DNA of 64,000 nucleotides from DATARH01 sp963705325 (lineage in GTDB: Bacteria; Pseudomonadota; Alphaproteobacteria; ATCC43930; CGMCC-115725), in assembly GCA_963705325.1 (NCBI GenBank), contig OY970069.1, forward strand, positions 1,612,001-1,676,000, in the 5' to 3' direction. Of the stretch, positions 40,740 to 49,055 are shown one piece after another. Both the position numbers and the translations under genes were made by a program. Numbering within the stretch: position 1 is the stretch's first letter; each line of letters begins with the position of its first letter. The notes below the pieces were generated by a model. It saw only the letters and a list, made by a program, of their open reading frames with translations, was not told the origin of the DNA and did no database searches.

Positions 40740-41771
40740 CTACCTCCGCCCGCGATATTGATGCGGAATGCGGCGGATGTCCTGGACCAGGTCGGGCGGC
40801 ATCCCGCCGACCCCGTCGGCGCGCAGGGTCAGCGCGTCGGCGAGGCCGCCGAAGCGAGCCGAGATCGCATCGACGATCTGGTCGTGGCGGCCGACCGCGG
40901 CGAAGAGATGGGTGACGTCGTCGGGCACCTCTTTCGCCATTTCGCTCCATTTTCCCTGGCGTACCATCGCGTTGAGCTTGAGCCCCAAATCTTCGAGTCC
41001 ATGCACTGCGAAGACCGGGTAATAGGCCGGGGTCGAGCCATAAAAGGCGACGCGCTGGCGCACCCATTCGAAGCGCTCGGCGACCGCCGCGTCGTCGGGC
41101 CCGGTGGCGAGGAATCCGCCTCCCGAGATTTCGTACTGCGCGCGGGTGCGGCCGGCCTTGGCGAGCCCCGCCTCGATGCGCGGCATGATCTCGTCGGTGA
41201 GATATTTTCGCGTGCAGAACCCGTGCAGCTTGACCCCGTCGCATTCCTCGGCAGCGACCTTGAGCATCGCCGGGCCGACCGCGGCGATGGTGATCGCGGG
41301 CGGCGGGCAATCGATCTTCGGCGGGGTGAAATTCGGCGTCATCAAGGTGAAGCGATAATGATGGCCCTCGTAGGCCGGCTTCTCGCCGGTCGCCCAGCAC
41401 TGCCAGATCGCGCGCAGCACCTGGACGTATTCGCGCATGCGCGGCGCCGGCGGCGTCCACGGCACCGAGAAGCGGCGCTCGTTGTGCGCGCGCACCTGCG
41501 AGCCGAGACCAACGACAAAGCGGCCGCCGGTCGAGCCGGCGAGGTCCCAGCCGACCTCGGCCACCGCCATCGGGGTGCGAGCGAAAGCGATCGCCACCGA
41601 GGTGTGCAGCTCGATCGTTTCTGTCGCGGCGCCGGCGACGGCGAGCGCGAGAAACGGCTCGTGCTGGTTCTCCATGGTGACGATGCCGTCATGGCCCTCG
41701 GCCTCGGCGGCGCGCGCCGCCGCGGGCACTTCCTTCAGATTGCCCTGAGGCACGGTAGTGAAGACGCGCAT
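40740..41771 (-). CDS. LLM-class (luciferase-like) flavin/F420-dependent oxidoreductase
   Basis: The 343-aa TIM-barrel protein is of the bacterial luciferase family ('EAEGHDGIVTMENQHEPFL', 'IELHTSVAIAFARTPMAVAEV', 'GRFVVGLGSQVRAHNERRF', 'MREYVQVLRAIWQCW'). The wording is close to the TIGR03617 F420-type subgroup, but the cofactor cannot be proved here. ATG 41771 begins the domain. It is the first gene of a minus-strand run with the MetE-like and DUF1194 genes, and diverges from the YciI gene across 159 bases. Confidence 0.88.
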   Translation of the reverse strand: MRVFTTVPQGNLKEVPAAARAAEAEGHDGIVTMENQHEPFLALAVAGAATETIELHTSVAIAFARTPMAVAEVGWDLAGSTGGRFVVGLGSQVRAHNERRFSVPWTPPAPRMREYVQVLRAIWQCWATGEKPAYEGHHYRFTLMTPNFTPPKIDCPPPAITIAAVGPAMLKVAAEECDGVKLHGFCTRKYLTDEIMPRIEAGLAKAGRTRAQYEISGGGFLATGPDDAAVAERFEWVRQRVAFYGSTPAYYPVFAVHGLEDLGLKLNAMVRQGKWSEMAKEVPDDVTHLFAAVGRHDQIVDAISARFGGLADALTLRADGVGGMPPDLVQDIRRIPHQYRGRR

Positions 41772-41930
41772 CGTTGGGTGTTCCCGTCGCAGCGGCAGGA
41801 TTCGGTGACTATAGTCCGCTTTTCCACTGCCAATCGGTCGATTTTCGGCTGCTGTCGAATTCGCTGAGGGTCGAACGTCTTTGGGATGAGCGGGGCGATG
41901 GTCGCGCCCGCCAATCCAAGGGAGACGACG

Positions 41931-42278
41931 ATGCAATACCTGCTGATGATCTACGGCGACGAGACTGCCATGCAGGGGCGCAGCAAGGCGGAGGTCGATC
42001 AGGTGGTCGGTGCGTTCATGGCCTATACCGAAGCGATGAAATCCGCCGGGGTGCTTGTCGGGAGCAACCGGTTGCGCCCCACCTCGACCGCGACGACCGT
42101 GCGCGTGGCCGCCGGCAAGACGCAGGTCCTCAACGGCCCTTATGCCGAAACCAAAGAGCAGCTCGGTGGGTATTACTTGATCGAGGCGCCCGATCTCGAC
42201 GCCGCGCTGTCCTGGGCGTCGCGCTGCCCGGGTGCGGCCTTTGGATCGATCGAGGTGCGCCCGATTTGGCAGATGTGA
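41931..42278 (+). CDS. YciI/DGPF-domain protein
   Basis: The 115-aa product has 'MQYLLMIYGDE' at the start and 'VLNGPYAETKEQLGGYYLIEA' in the middle, which is the DGPF-type motif of the YCII family. A typical C-terminal 'GSIEVRPIWQM' follows. The ATG at 41931 is preceded by GGGAGA. It ends 4 bases before the sigma-factor gene. This pairing is the known context of ECF42-type sigma factors, whose DGPF partners are thought to be their targets or modulators. Confidence 0.92.
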   Translation: MQYLLMIYGDETAMQGRSKAEVDQVVGAFMAYTEAMKSAGVLVGSNRLRPTSTATTVRVAAGKTQVLNGPYAETKEQLGGYYLIEAPDLDAALSWASRCPGAAFGSIEVRPIWQM

Positions 42279-42282
42279 CGCG

Positions 42283-43545
42283 ATGCGGTGGGAAAGCGGC
42301 GATGCCGCCGAGGCAGCCGACGCTGTGGTCCGCCGCAGCTACGGCAAGCTCGTCGCTTTCCTTGCCGCGCGCACCGGCGACGTCGCCGGTGCCGAGGACG
42401 CGCTGGCGGATGCCTTCGCCGCGGCCCTCGCCGAATGGCCTCGTCGTGGCGTCCCGGCTAACCCGGAGGGCTGGCTTAGCGTCGTCGCCCGGCGCAAATT
42501 CATCGACGCCGGGCGGCGGCGGCGCCATCGCGACGAGGCTGCCGCGCCGTTGCGCCTCATCGCCGAGGAACTGGAGGCGATGAGCGCGGCGGCGGAGATC
42601 CCCGACGAGCGGTTACGGCTGATGTTCGCCTGCGCTCATCCGGCGATCGATCCTGCGATCCGGGCGCCGCTCATCCTGCAGGCGATCCTTGGTTTCGATG
42701 CGGCGACGATCGCCTCGGCATTCCTCGTCGCGCCGGCGACAATGAGCCAGCGTCTGGTACGCGCGAAAGGCAAAATTCGCCAGGCCGGGATACCGTTCCG
42801 CGTGCCCAATGCCGACGAAATCGGTGAGCGGCTCGATGCGGTGCTGAGCGCGATTTACGCGGTTTTCGCCGAAGGCTGGGCCGATCCTGCCGGCGCCGAC
42901 GCCCGCCAACGCGGTCTGGCAGCGGAGGGCATTTGGCTGGGGCGGCTGGTGGTATCGCTCATGCCCGGCGAGCCAGAAGCGCTGGGCCTGCTGGCTCTGA
43001 TGCTGCACGCCGAAGCCCGCCGCGATGCGCGCCGCGATGCCGATGGCAATTATGTGCCGCTCGCCGAGCAGAATCCGGCGCTTTGGAATGCCAGACTGAT
43101 CGACGAAGCCGAGGCCATTCTGCTGCGGGCGAGCGCAATGGGCCTCGCGGGTCGCTACCAGCTGGAAGCAGCGGTGCAATCTGCTCACGCCGCGCGGCGG
43201 CGAACCGGAAGCACCGAGTGGGGCGCGATCGCCGAGTTCTACGATGCGCTGCTGACGATAACAGGTTCGCCGGTCGTGGCGATCAACCGCGCCGTCGCTA
43301 TCGGCGAGAGTTCCGGCGCCGAAGCCGGGCTGGCGGCGCTCGACGCCATCGCTGGTGATTCTCGCCTCGCAGATTATCAGCCTTACTGGGCGGCGCGCGC
43401 CGATCTGCTGGCCCGAGCCGGAAGCGCCCTGCTCGCTCGAGGCGCCTATCAGCGGGCGATCGGCCTCGAACCTGATCCGGCAGTCCGGCGCTTCTTGCAG
43501 CAGCGGCAAAGCCGGGTGGCCAAGCCGGCGGCCCGCGCGCGATAG
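42283..43545 (+). CDS. ECF sigma factor with C-terminal TPR-like extension (ECF42 type)
   Basis: The 420-aa product has an N-terminal sigma-70 region 2 ('AEDALADAFAAALAEWP', 'PEGWLSVVARRKFID') and region 4 ('APLILQAILGFDAATIASAF'). A long ~220-residue C-terminal domain (DUF6596 and TPR-like) follows, ending 'GAYQRAIGLEPDPAVRRFL'. This architecture beside a YciI gene identifies the ECF42 group, which lacks an anti-sigma factor and appears to be controlled through the C-terminal extension. The inducing signal is unknown. Confidence 0.92.
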   Translation: MRWESGDAAEAADAVVRRSYGKLVAFLAARTGDVAGAEDALADAFAAALAEWPRRGVPANPEGWLSVVARRKFIDAGRRRRHRDEAAAPLRLIAEELEAMSAAAEIPDERLRLMFACAHPAIDPAIRAPLILQAILGFDAATIASAFLVAPATMSQRLVRAKGKIRQAGIPFRVPNADEIGERLDAVLSAIYAVFAEGWADPAGADARQRGLAAEGIWLGRLVVSLMPGEPEALGLLALMLHAEARRDARRDADGNYVPLAEQNPALWNARLIDEAEAILLRASAMGLAGRYQLEAAVQSAHAARRRTGSTEWGAIAEFYDALLTITGSPVVAINRAVAIGESSGAEAGLAALDAIAGDSRLADYQPYWAARADLLARAGSALLARGAYQRAIGLEPDPAVRRFLQQRQSRVAKPAARAR

Positions 43546-43576
43546 TGGAAGCGACAGATATTTGGTGGATCGGTTG

Positions 43577-44662
43577 ATGGCGGGTGATGTCTGGGGCCGC
43601 TCGGGCGCCTTCCTGGCGGTCGCGTCGGCGGCGGTGTTCGGCGCCAGCACGCCTTTTGCCAAGCTGCTGATCGGCGGTGGGGTCGATCCCTGGCTGTTGG
43701 CCGGGTTGCTCTATCTCGGGTCGGGAGCGGGGCTCGGATTCTGGTACGGGGTCCGTGGGGCTTTCGGCGGCGCCACGGCAGAGGCGCCGCTGCGCCGCGC
43801 CGATGTGCCGTGGCTGGGGTTTGTCGTGCTGAGCGGCGGGGTGATCGGGCCGGCGCTGCTGATGGTCGGGCTGGCAAGGAGCTCGGCGTCCTCCGCCTCG
43901 CTGCTGCTCAATCTCGAAGGGCTCGCGACGATGGCCATCGCCTGGCTCGTGTTCCGGGAGAACGTCGATCGCCGCCTGCTGTTGGGGGCGGCGGCGATCC
44001 TGGCCGGCGCGGTGGTGCTGTCGTGGCAAGGCGGACCGCGCGGCTTCGGGTGGGGCGAATTGGCGATCGCCGGCGCTTGTTTCGCCTGGGGCATCGACAA
44101 CAATTTGACGCGCAAGCTCAGCGGCGGCGACCCGGTGCAGATCGCCGCGATCAAGGGGGCGGTTGCGGGCGCCACCAACCTCATCCTTGCGCTCGTCGTC
44201 GGCGCTGCCTTGCCGAGCACCGGCATCGTCGCCGCCGCTGCCGTGATCGGCTTTCTGGGGTATGGGGTCAGCCTGGTGCTTTTCGTTTTGGCGCTGCGCG
44301 GGCTCGGAGCGGCGCGAACCAGCGCCTATTTCTCAACCGCGCCATTTATCGGGGCCGTGTTGGCGATCCTCATGTTTGGGGAGCCGGTGACGCCGGCGCT
44401 CGTGGTGGCCGGTGCGCTGATGGCCGTCGGTCTTTATCTGCATCTCGCCGAGCGCCACGAGCACGAGCACCTGCACGAAGCGATCGAACACGAGCACCGG
44501 CACGTCCACGACGAGCACCATCGGCACGCGCACGACCCGGGTTCGCCAAGCGGTGAACCGCATACGCATCGTCATCGGCACTTGCCGATCGTGCATGCGC
44601 ACCCGCACTATCCCGATCTGCACCACCGCCACGGTCATCACCGGCACGAGCACGCCGCCTAG
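43577..44662 (+). CDS. EamA-family transporter with long His-rich C-terminal tail
   Basis: The 361-aa product has two EamA repeats, ten predicted helices over residues ~8-292 ('SAAVFGASTPFAKLLI', 'FAWGIDNNLTRKLSGGD', 'FSTAPFIGAVLAILMFGEPV'). The last ~65 residues are about one-third His, in HxH and HEH runs ('HEHEHLHEAIEHEHRH', 'HTHRHRHLP'). Such tails bind Ni, Co, Zn or Cu in other transporters, so metal or metal-complex export or metal-sensing is plausible but unproved. ATG 43577 is used; GTG 43565 is possible. Confidence 0.88.
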   Translation: MAGDVWGRSGAFLAVASAAVFGASTPFAKLLIGGGVDPWLLAGLLYLGSGAGLGFWYGVRGAFGGATAEAPLRRADVPWLGFVVLSGGVIGPALLMVGLARSSASSASLLLNLEGLATMAIAWLVFRENVDRRLLLGAAAILAGAVVLSWQGGPRGFGWGELAIAGACFAWGIDNNLTRKLSGGDPVQIAAIKGAVAGATNLILALVVGAALPSTGIVAAAAVIGFLGYGVSLVLFVLALRGLGAARTSAYFSTAPFIGAVLAILMFGEPVTPALVVAGALMAVGLYLHLAERHEHEHLHEAIEHEHRHVHDEHHRHAHDPGSPSGEPHTHRHRHLPIVHAHPHYPDLHHRHGHHRHEHAA

Positions 44663-44672
44663 GGAGCGCAGC

Positions 44673-45635
44673 ATGGCAAAACGGGTCGCGGTCGGCATGG
44701 GGATCATGGAGTTCCCGTTTTCCGGCGCCGCCGCTTACTGGCGCTGGGTCGATATGCTGGAGGCCGGCGGGGTCAACTCGCTGTGGCAGACCGACCGGCT
44801 GGTCAGCCCCACCCCGTTCCTCGAATGCATGAGCGTGATGGCGGCACTGGCCGGGCGCACGCGCCGGCTGAAGTTTGGGGTCAACGTGCTGTCGCTGGCG
44901 ATGCGCGACGCGGTGCTGGTGGCGCGGCAATGCGCGACCATCGACTATCTGTCCGAAGGGCGGCTGTTGCCGGCGTTCGGCATCGGCAGCCCGCTCGGGC
45001 CGGAATGGACGACGCTCAACCTCGACACCAAGACGCGCGGCCGCAAGACCGACGAGGGGCTCGAGGTGATCCGCCGGCTGTGGAGCCAAGACAAGGTCGA
45101 TTTCGAGGGCGTCCACTACCATCTGTCCGGCGCGCAGTGCCTGCCAAAGCCGGTGCAGCCCGACCTGCCGATGTGGATCGGCGGCTCGTCTGAGGCGGCG
45201 ATCAGGCGCACCGCGAAATATGGGACCGGCTGGCAGGCGGGGCCCGAAACGCCGGAGCAGGCAAAGGTTGTCGTCGCGGCGATCCAGAAGGCCGCCGCCG
45301 AGGAAGGCCGCAGCATCGACGAGGATCATTTCGGCGCCGGCATCCCGTTTCGCTTTGGCCGGACGGACGAGCCGGGCCTCGCACCGTTGTTCGATGCCTA
45401 TCGCAAGCGCACCGGGCGGGACCCGCTCGACTATTTCGCCATCGGCGACGCCCGGGCGATCACCGACAAGATCGGTGAGTTCGTCGGTGCCGGCGTGTCG
45501 AAATTCATCCTGCGCCCGGCGGCAAAGGGCGACGACGACATCATGGCGCAGACCCGCCGGTTGATCGACGAGGTGCTGCCGCTGGTCGCAGCGCGATGGC
45601 CGAAGCCGAAGAAGCGCGCTGAAGCGGCGGAATGA
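44673..45635 (+). CDS. LLM-class flavin-dependent oxidoreductase
   Basis: The 320-aa product is luciferase-like: 'AVGMGIMEFPFSGAAAYW', 'SLWQTDRLVSPTPFLECM', 'LKFGVNVLSLAMRDAVLVARQ', 'IDYLSEGRLLPAFGIGS', 'LPMWIGGSSEAAIRRTAKY'. ATG 44673 follows AGGGAG. Its stop overlaps the haloacid-dehalogenase start (ATGA), and a DadA-like oxidase follows 5 bases on. The three form a compact oxidative or hydrolytic catabolic unit of unknown substrate. It is only distantly similar to the LLM protein at 40740. Confidence 0.9.
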   Translation: MAKRVAVGMGIMEFPFSGAAAYWRWVDMLEAGGVNSLWQTDRLVSPTPFLECMSVMAALAGRTRRLKFGVNVLSLAMRDAVLVARQCATIDYLSEGRLLPAFGIGSPLGPEWTTLNLDTKTRGRKTDEGLEVIRRLWSQDKVDFEGVHYHLSGAQCLPKPVQPDLPMWIGGSSEAAIRRTAKYGTGWQAGPETPEQAKVVVAAIQKAAAEEGRSIDEDHFGAGIPFRFGRTDEPGLAPLFDAYRKRTGRDPLDYFAIGDARAITDKIGEFVGAGVSKFILRPAAKGDDDIMAQTRRLIDEVLPLVAARWPKPKKRAEAAE

Positions 45636-46315
45636 ACCCACCGCTAACGGGCATTCGCGCCTGCGTCTTTGACGCCTACGGCACCCTCTTCGACTTTGCC
45701 TCGGCCGCGGCGAGCTGCGCCGACGTGCTGGGCGACAAGGCGGCGCGGTTGACCGCGCTGTGGCGCGACAAGCAGCTCGCCTACTCCTGGCTGCGTGCGG
45801 TGCAGGGGCGCCACGAAGATTTCTGGCAGGTGACCGGCGACGCGCTCGATTTTGCGTTGGAGGCGCTGGGGATCGACGACCCGGCGCTGCGCGAGCGGCT
45901 GATGGGAGTGTATCTGCGGCTCGCGCCGTTCCCCGAGGTGCCCGAGACGCTGCGCCGGCTGCGCGAAACGGGGATGCGGATGGCGATCCTCTCCAACGGC
46001 TCGCCGGCGATGCTGACGCCGCTGGTCGCGAACGCCGGGATCGGCGACCTACTCGACGCGGTGATCTCGGTCGAGGAGGCCGGAATCTACAAGCCGCACC
46101 CCAAGGTCTACCAGCTAGCCGTGGATCGGCTCGGCGTGGCGGCCGGGGACATCGCCTTTCTGTCATCGAACGGCTGGGATGCCTACGCGGCCTCGGCCTT
46201 TGGGATGCGCGCGATCTGGTGTAACCGCTACGGCCAGCCGAAGGAACGTTTGCCGGGCGCGCCGGAATGCCAAATCCGCTCGCTCGCCGAATTGCCGGAG
46301 CTGCTCGGCCTTTGA
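45632..46315 (+). CDS. Haloacid dehalogenase type II (HAD superfamily)
   Basis: The 227-aa product has HAD motif I 'VFDAYGTLFDF' (nucleophile D14), motif II 'ILSNGSP' and motif III 'KPHPKVYQLAVDRLG'. Motif IV is 'FLSSNGWDAYAASAFG'. The 'SSNGWD' form with Asn is typical of L-2-haloacid dehalogenases (for example L-DEX), so hydrolysis of 2-haloacids to 2-hydroxyacids is the best prediction. It is coupled to the LLM gene. Confidence 0.9.
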   Translation: MNPPLTGIRACVFDAYGTLFDFASAAASCADVLGDKAARLTALWRDKQLAYSWLRAVQGRHEDFWQVTGDALDFALEALGIDDPALRERLMGVYLRLAPFPEVPETLRRLRETGMRMAILSNGSPAMLTPLVANAGIGDLLDAVISVEEAGIYKPHPKVYQLAVDRLGVAAGDIAFLSSNGWDAYAASAFGMRAIWCNRYGQPKERLPGAPECQIRSLAELPELLGL

Positions 46316-46320
46316 CGCGC

Positions 46321-47556
46321 ATGCAAGCCGATGTGATCGTGCTCGGCGCCGGGATGGTCGGCGTCTCGGTTGCCGCGCATCTGCAGAAGCGCGGAAAGCA
46401 AGTCGTGCTGGTCGACCGGCGGCAGCCAGGCGAGGAAACCTCTTACGGCAATGGTGGGTTGGTGCAGCGCGAGGCGGTGTTTCCGCACCCGTTTCCGCGC
46501 GAATTTGCCGAATTGCGGCGCATCGCCAAGAACCGCTCGGTCGATGTTCACTACCACCTTTCCGGTCTGCCGGGGCTGGCCTGGCCGCTGGCCAGTTACT
46601 GGCGCAATTCAGAACCGCGGCGCTACGCCGAGATCGCGGCGCAGTGGAGCACGCTGATCGCGACCTGCACGGCGGAGCACAAGGCGCTCGCTGAAGAGGC
46701 GGGCTCGACCGAATTGCTGCGCCCGGTCGGCTTTCTGCGCGCTTTCAACGACACCGCGACAATGGACGCCGAGCTCGCCAAGGCCGAGCGGGCGCGGGCT
46801 TTCGGGGTCGGTTCTGCCGTGCTCACGCCCGCCAAGCTCGCCGAGATGGAGCCGCATCTGGGCACCGAGTTCGTCGGCGCCTTACACTGGACCGACCCCT
46901 ATGCGGTCAACGACCCGCATGCGCTGACCATGAGCTACTTCGCATTGTTCGAGCGGCTCGGCGGCCAATTCGCGCTCGGCGATGCGACGACGCTGCAACG
47001 GAGCGGCGCGGGCTGGCGCGTGACCGGTTCCGACGGCGCGGTAGTGGAGGCGGCAGAGGCGGTGATCGCGCTCGGCATCTGGTCCGGCGCGGTGACCAGG
47101 CGCTTCGGCTACAAACCGCCGCTGTTTGGCAAGCGCGGCTATCACCTGCATTTCAAGCCGCAAGGCAATGCCGGGCTGACCCGGCCCGTGGCGTCGAACG
47201 GTTTCCTGCTGGCGCCGATGCGCGCCGGTATTCGCCTCACGACTGGGGTCGAGTTCGCCCGCCCCGAGACACCGCCGACGCCGGTGCAGCTCGCCCGCGC
47301 GCTACCGATTGCCCGGCGTATCTTCCCGCTGGGCGAGCCGGTCGAGCCCGCGCCGTGGATGGGTATCCGCCCGGCGACTCCCGACATGCTGCCGATCATC
47401 GGCCCGATCCCGACCGAGCCGGGTCTGTGGGGCGCGTTCGGCCACGCCCATCAGGGCTTTACGCTGGGCCCGACCACCGGGCGGATGCTGGCGGAAATGA
47501 TGACGGGGGAAGCACCCTTCGTGGACCCGGCACCGTTCCGCGCCGAGCGGTTCTAG
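46321..47556 (+). CDS. DadA-like FAD-dependent oxidoreductase
   Basis: The 411-aa product has the FAD site 'VIVLGAGMVGVSVAAHLQKRG' (residues ~5-25), then 'VVLVDRRQPGEETSYGNGG', which is the D-amino-acid dehydrogenase style. The C-terminal 'WMGIRPATPDMLPIIGPI' and 'GHAHQGFTLGPTTGRMLAEM' close the fold. It may oxidise a D-amino acid or other secondary amine to the keto acid. ATG 46321 is chosen; a TTG at 46312 would overlap the previous stop. Confidence 0.9.
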   Translation: MQADVIVLGAGMVGVSVAAHLQKRGKQVVLVDRRQPGEETSYGNGGLVQREAVFPHPFPREFAELRRIAKNRSVDVHYHLSGLPGLAWPLASYWRNSEPRRYAEIAAQWSTLIATCTAEHKALAEEAGSTELLRPVGFLRAFNDTATMDAELAKAERARAFGVGSAVLTPAKLAEMEPHLGTEFVGALHWTDPYAVNDPHALTMSYFALFERLGGQFALGDATTLQRSGAGWRVTGSDGAVVEAAEAVIALGIWSGAVTRRFGYKPPLFGKRGYHLHFKPQGNAGLTRPVASNGFLLAPMRAGIRLTTGVEFARPETPPTPVQLARALPIARRIFPLGEPVEPAPWMGIRPATPDMLPIIGPIPTEPGLWGAFGHAHQGFTLGPTTGRMLAEMMTGEAPFVDPAPFRAERF

Positions 47557-47603
47557 GTAGCGCGGCCGGGAGTTTATATCGCGTTTTGGCGAGTTGCCCG
47601 GGG

Positions 47604-48167
47604 CTACTTCACGCCGTTCTCGGCCTTATGCCTTGCGAGCGCGAACCACGCACTGAGTGAGGGGCTGCCACTAGCGTGTCGGTCGAGGGCCTCAAGCACC
47701 GGAATGGCCTGCTCGGGCACTGTATGGAGCAAATGAGCACCGGCAGAAGCCTGCACCGCTGGGCTCGGATCGGTTAGCAGGTCGAGCAAGATCGCAGAAT
47801 TTTCGGGAACAATCGCCTCAAGCTGTTCAAATAGTTGATGTGCAGCGCTTGTCGCCGTTTCCGCGGTTTCACGGTCATCTAGTTCGTCCTGTGCAATCGC
47901 ACGTAGTTCGGCGGCGAATTTGAACGCGGTAATCAGGCTCGCGACGCAATTGTCAACACCGCGCGCTGCCCGTACTTCCCGCATCAGGGTTTTTAGCTCG
48001 CCGAGTGCTTCGATTTTTCGTTGATAAGCTGCCTGCTCCCGTTCGACGAGCTGTCGGAGGATATCGCGCTGCGTGTCGGCGTCGCTCTTTTCATGCGCCA
48101 CGATGAAGCGCTGAAGGGTATCGTGGAGAGCCTGAAGCGACTTAACGTCAATTGCTGCGGTCTTCAT
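47604..48167 (-). CDS. DUF2019/HEAT-like protein, probable immunity protein
   Basis: The 187-aa product starts at ATG 48167, preceded by AGGAGC. The N-terminal two-thirds is charged and helical, possibly coiled coil ('REQAAYQRKIEALGELKTLMRE'). The C-terminal ~70 residues ('ILLDLLTDPSPAVQASAGAHLL', 'VPEQAIPVLEAL', 'SLSAWFALARHKAENG') look like the DUF2019 helical-repeat family, which often sits beside toxin genes. It lies 22 bases downstream of a predicted HNH-type toxin, in lower-GC DNA. An immunity role is inferred from this arrangement. Confidence 0.65.
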   Translation of the reverse strand: MKTAAIDVKSLQALHDTLQRFIVAHEKSDADTQRDILRQLVEREQAAYQRKIEALGELKTLMREVRAARGVDNCVASLITAFKFAAELRAIAQDELDDRETAETATSAAHQLFEQLEAIVPENSAILLDLLTDPSPAVQASAGAHLLHTVPEQAIPVLEALDRHASGSPSLSAWFALARHKAENGVK

Positions 48168-48189
48168 CGATCGCTCCTGGTTTGACAGA

Positions 48190-48999
48190 TTATCTAACGA
48201 TCCCAAGTTTTCGCATAATCTCGACGCCTTTCTCTCTCTGAACGGAGAATGGTTGCGATCTGAGCCACTCGCGGAGCGTCAACCCATCTGTCTCCGAAGT
48301 AATTGCGCCATATTCGCGATTAATCGCTTGGTGGAGCAGTGTTGGAATTCGGACAATGTTCTCTGTGTTGTGAAGCTCTCCCGCGGCGATCGCGGTCGCG
48401 TTGGGACCGCCTTGCTCGACAATATGGTGGTATTCATATCCATTACCCGCCGGGCCGAAGCGCTTATCAAGACCCTCAGCTACGGGGCTTCCCTTGTAGA
48501 ATTCATCGTATGAAGAAAATGCTTCTGAAGCTCTGCTGACCCGGAGATCGTCAAGCGTATAAGGGCCGTTGGCGACGAAATCGAGCGCGACCTTTGTATC
48601 GACGTCGAGCTGACGAAATTCAGCGAACGTCGCAGCGAGCTGGCCTACCATGATGACATCGGCAGCCTCGCCCAACGCAGGAATGACGTTGGCTGCCACT
48701 TCCAGCGGGAGGCTTAAGGCCTGCGTTAGCAGCGTCCGGATGGCGCGCCTGAGTGCCACGCGATTAATGGCCGCTTCGCCGGCTTCGCGGGCGCTCCCAT
48801 CTTTAGGACGGAACTTGCCGCCGAGGCCGCCGGGCGTACCTGCCGGCCAGCCAGGATGGACAGGGTCATCGGGACTTGCTTTGGAAACATCTGGCGCCGA
48901 AGCTGGCAAAGGTCCCAAGACCAAAAACACCGTCGCGGCCGCTCCATTGAGAACCGCAACGCCTTTGTTTTGATGTAGGATTTTCGCGAACTTGAGCAT
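48190..48999 (-). CDS. Putative exported toxin with C-terminal HHIVEQ nuclease-like domain
   Basis: The 269-aa product has a hydrophobic N-terminal segment (~12-33) that may be a signal or anchor. A 'WPAGTPGGLGGKFRPKDG' linker (51-68) and a helical middle follow. The C-terminal ~85 residues carry 'YEYHHIVEQGG' (H191-H192), 'ELHNTENIVRIPTLLH' and 'INREYG'. The HHIVEQ…N-x-E-N…IP…H…Y order is that of HNH/endonuclease-VII-like toxin tips in polymorphic toxin systems. GGGAG precedes ATG 48999. The downstream gene probably encodes immunity. The family assignment is by motif only. Confidence 0.68.
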   Translation of the reverse strand: MLKFAKILHQNKGVAVLNGAAATVFLVLGPLPASAPDVSKASPDDPVHPGWPAGTPGGLGGKFRPKDGSAREAGEAAINRVALRRAIRTLLTQALSLPLEVAANVIPALGEAADVIMVGQLAATFAEFRQLDVDTKVALDFVANGPYTLDDLRVSRASEAFSSYDEFYKGSPVAEGLDKRFGPAGNGYEYHHIVEQGGPNATAIAAGELHNTENIVRIPTLLHQAINREYGAITSETDGLTLREWLRSQPFSVQREKGVEIMRKLGIVR

Positions 49000-49055
49000 G
49001 GCGATCTCCCGGCAGAGAGAACATATAGGGAACTTTGCCGGTGACGCAAGAGAGC

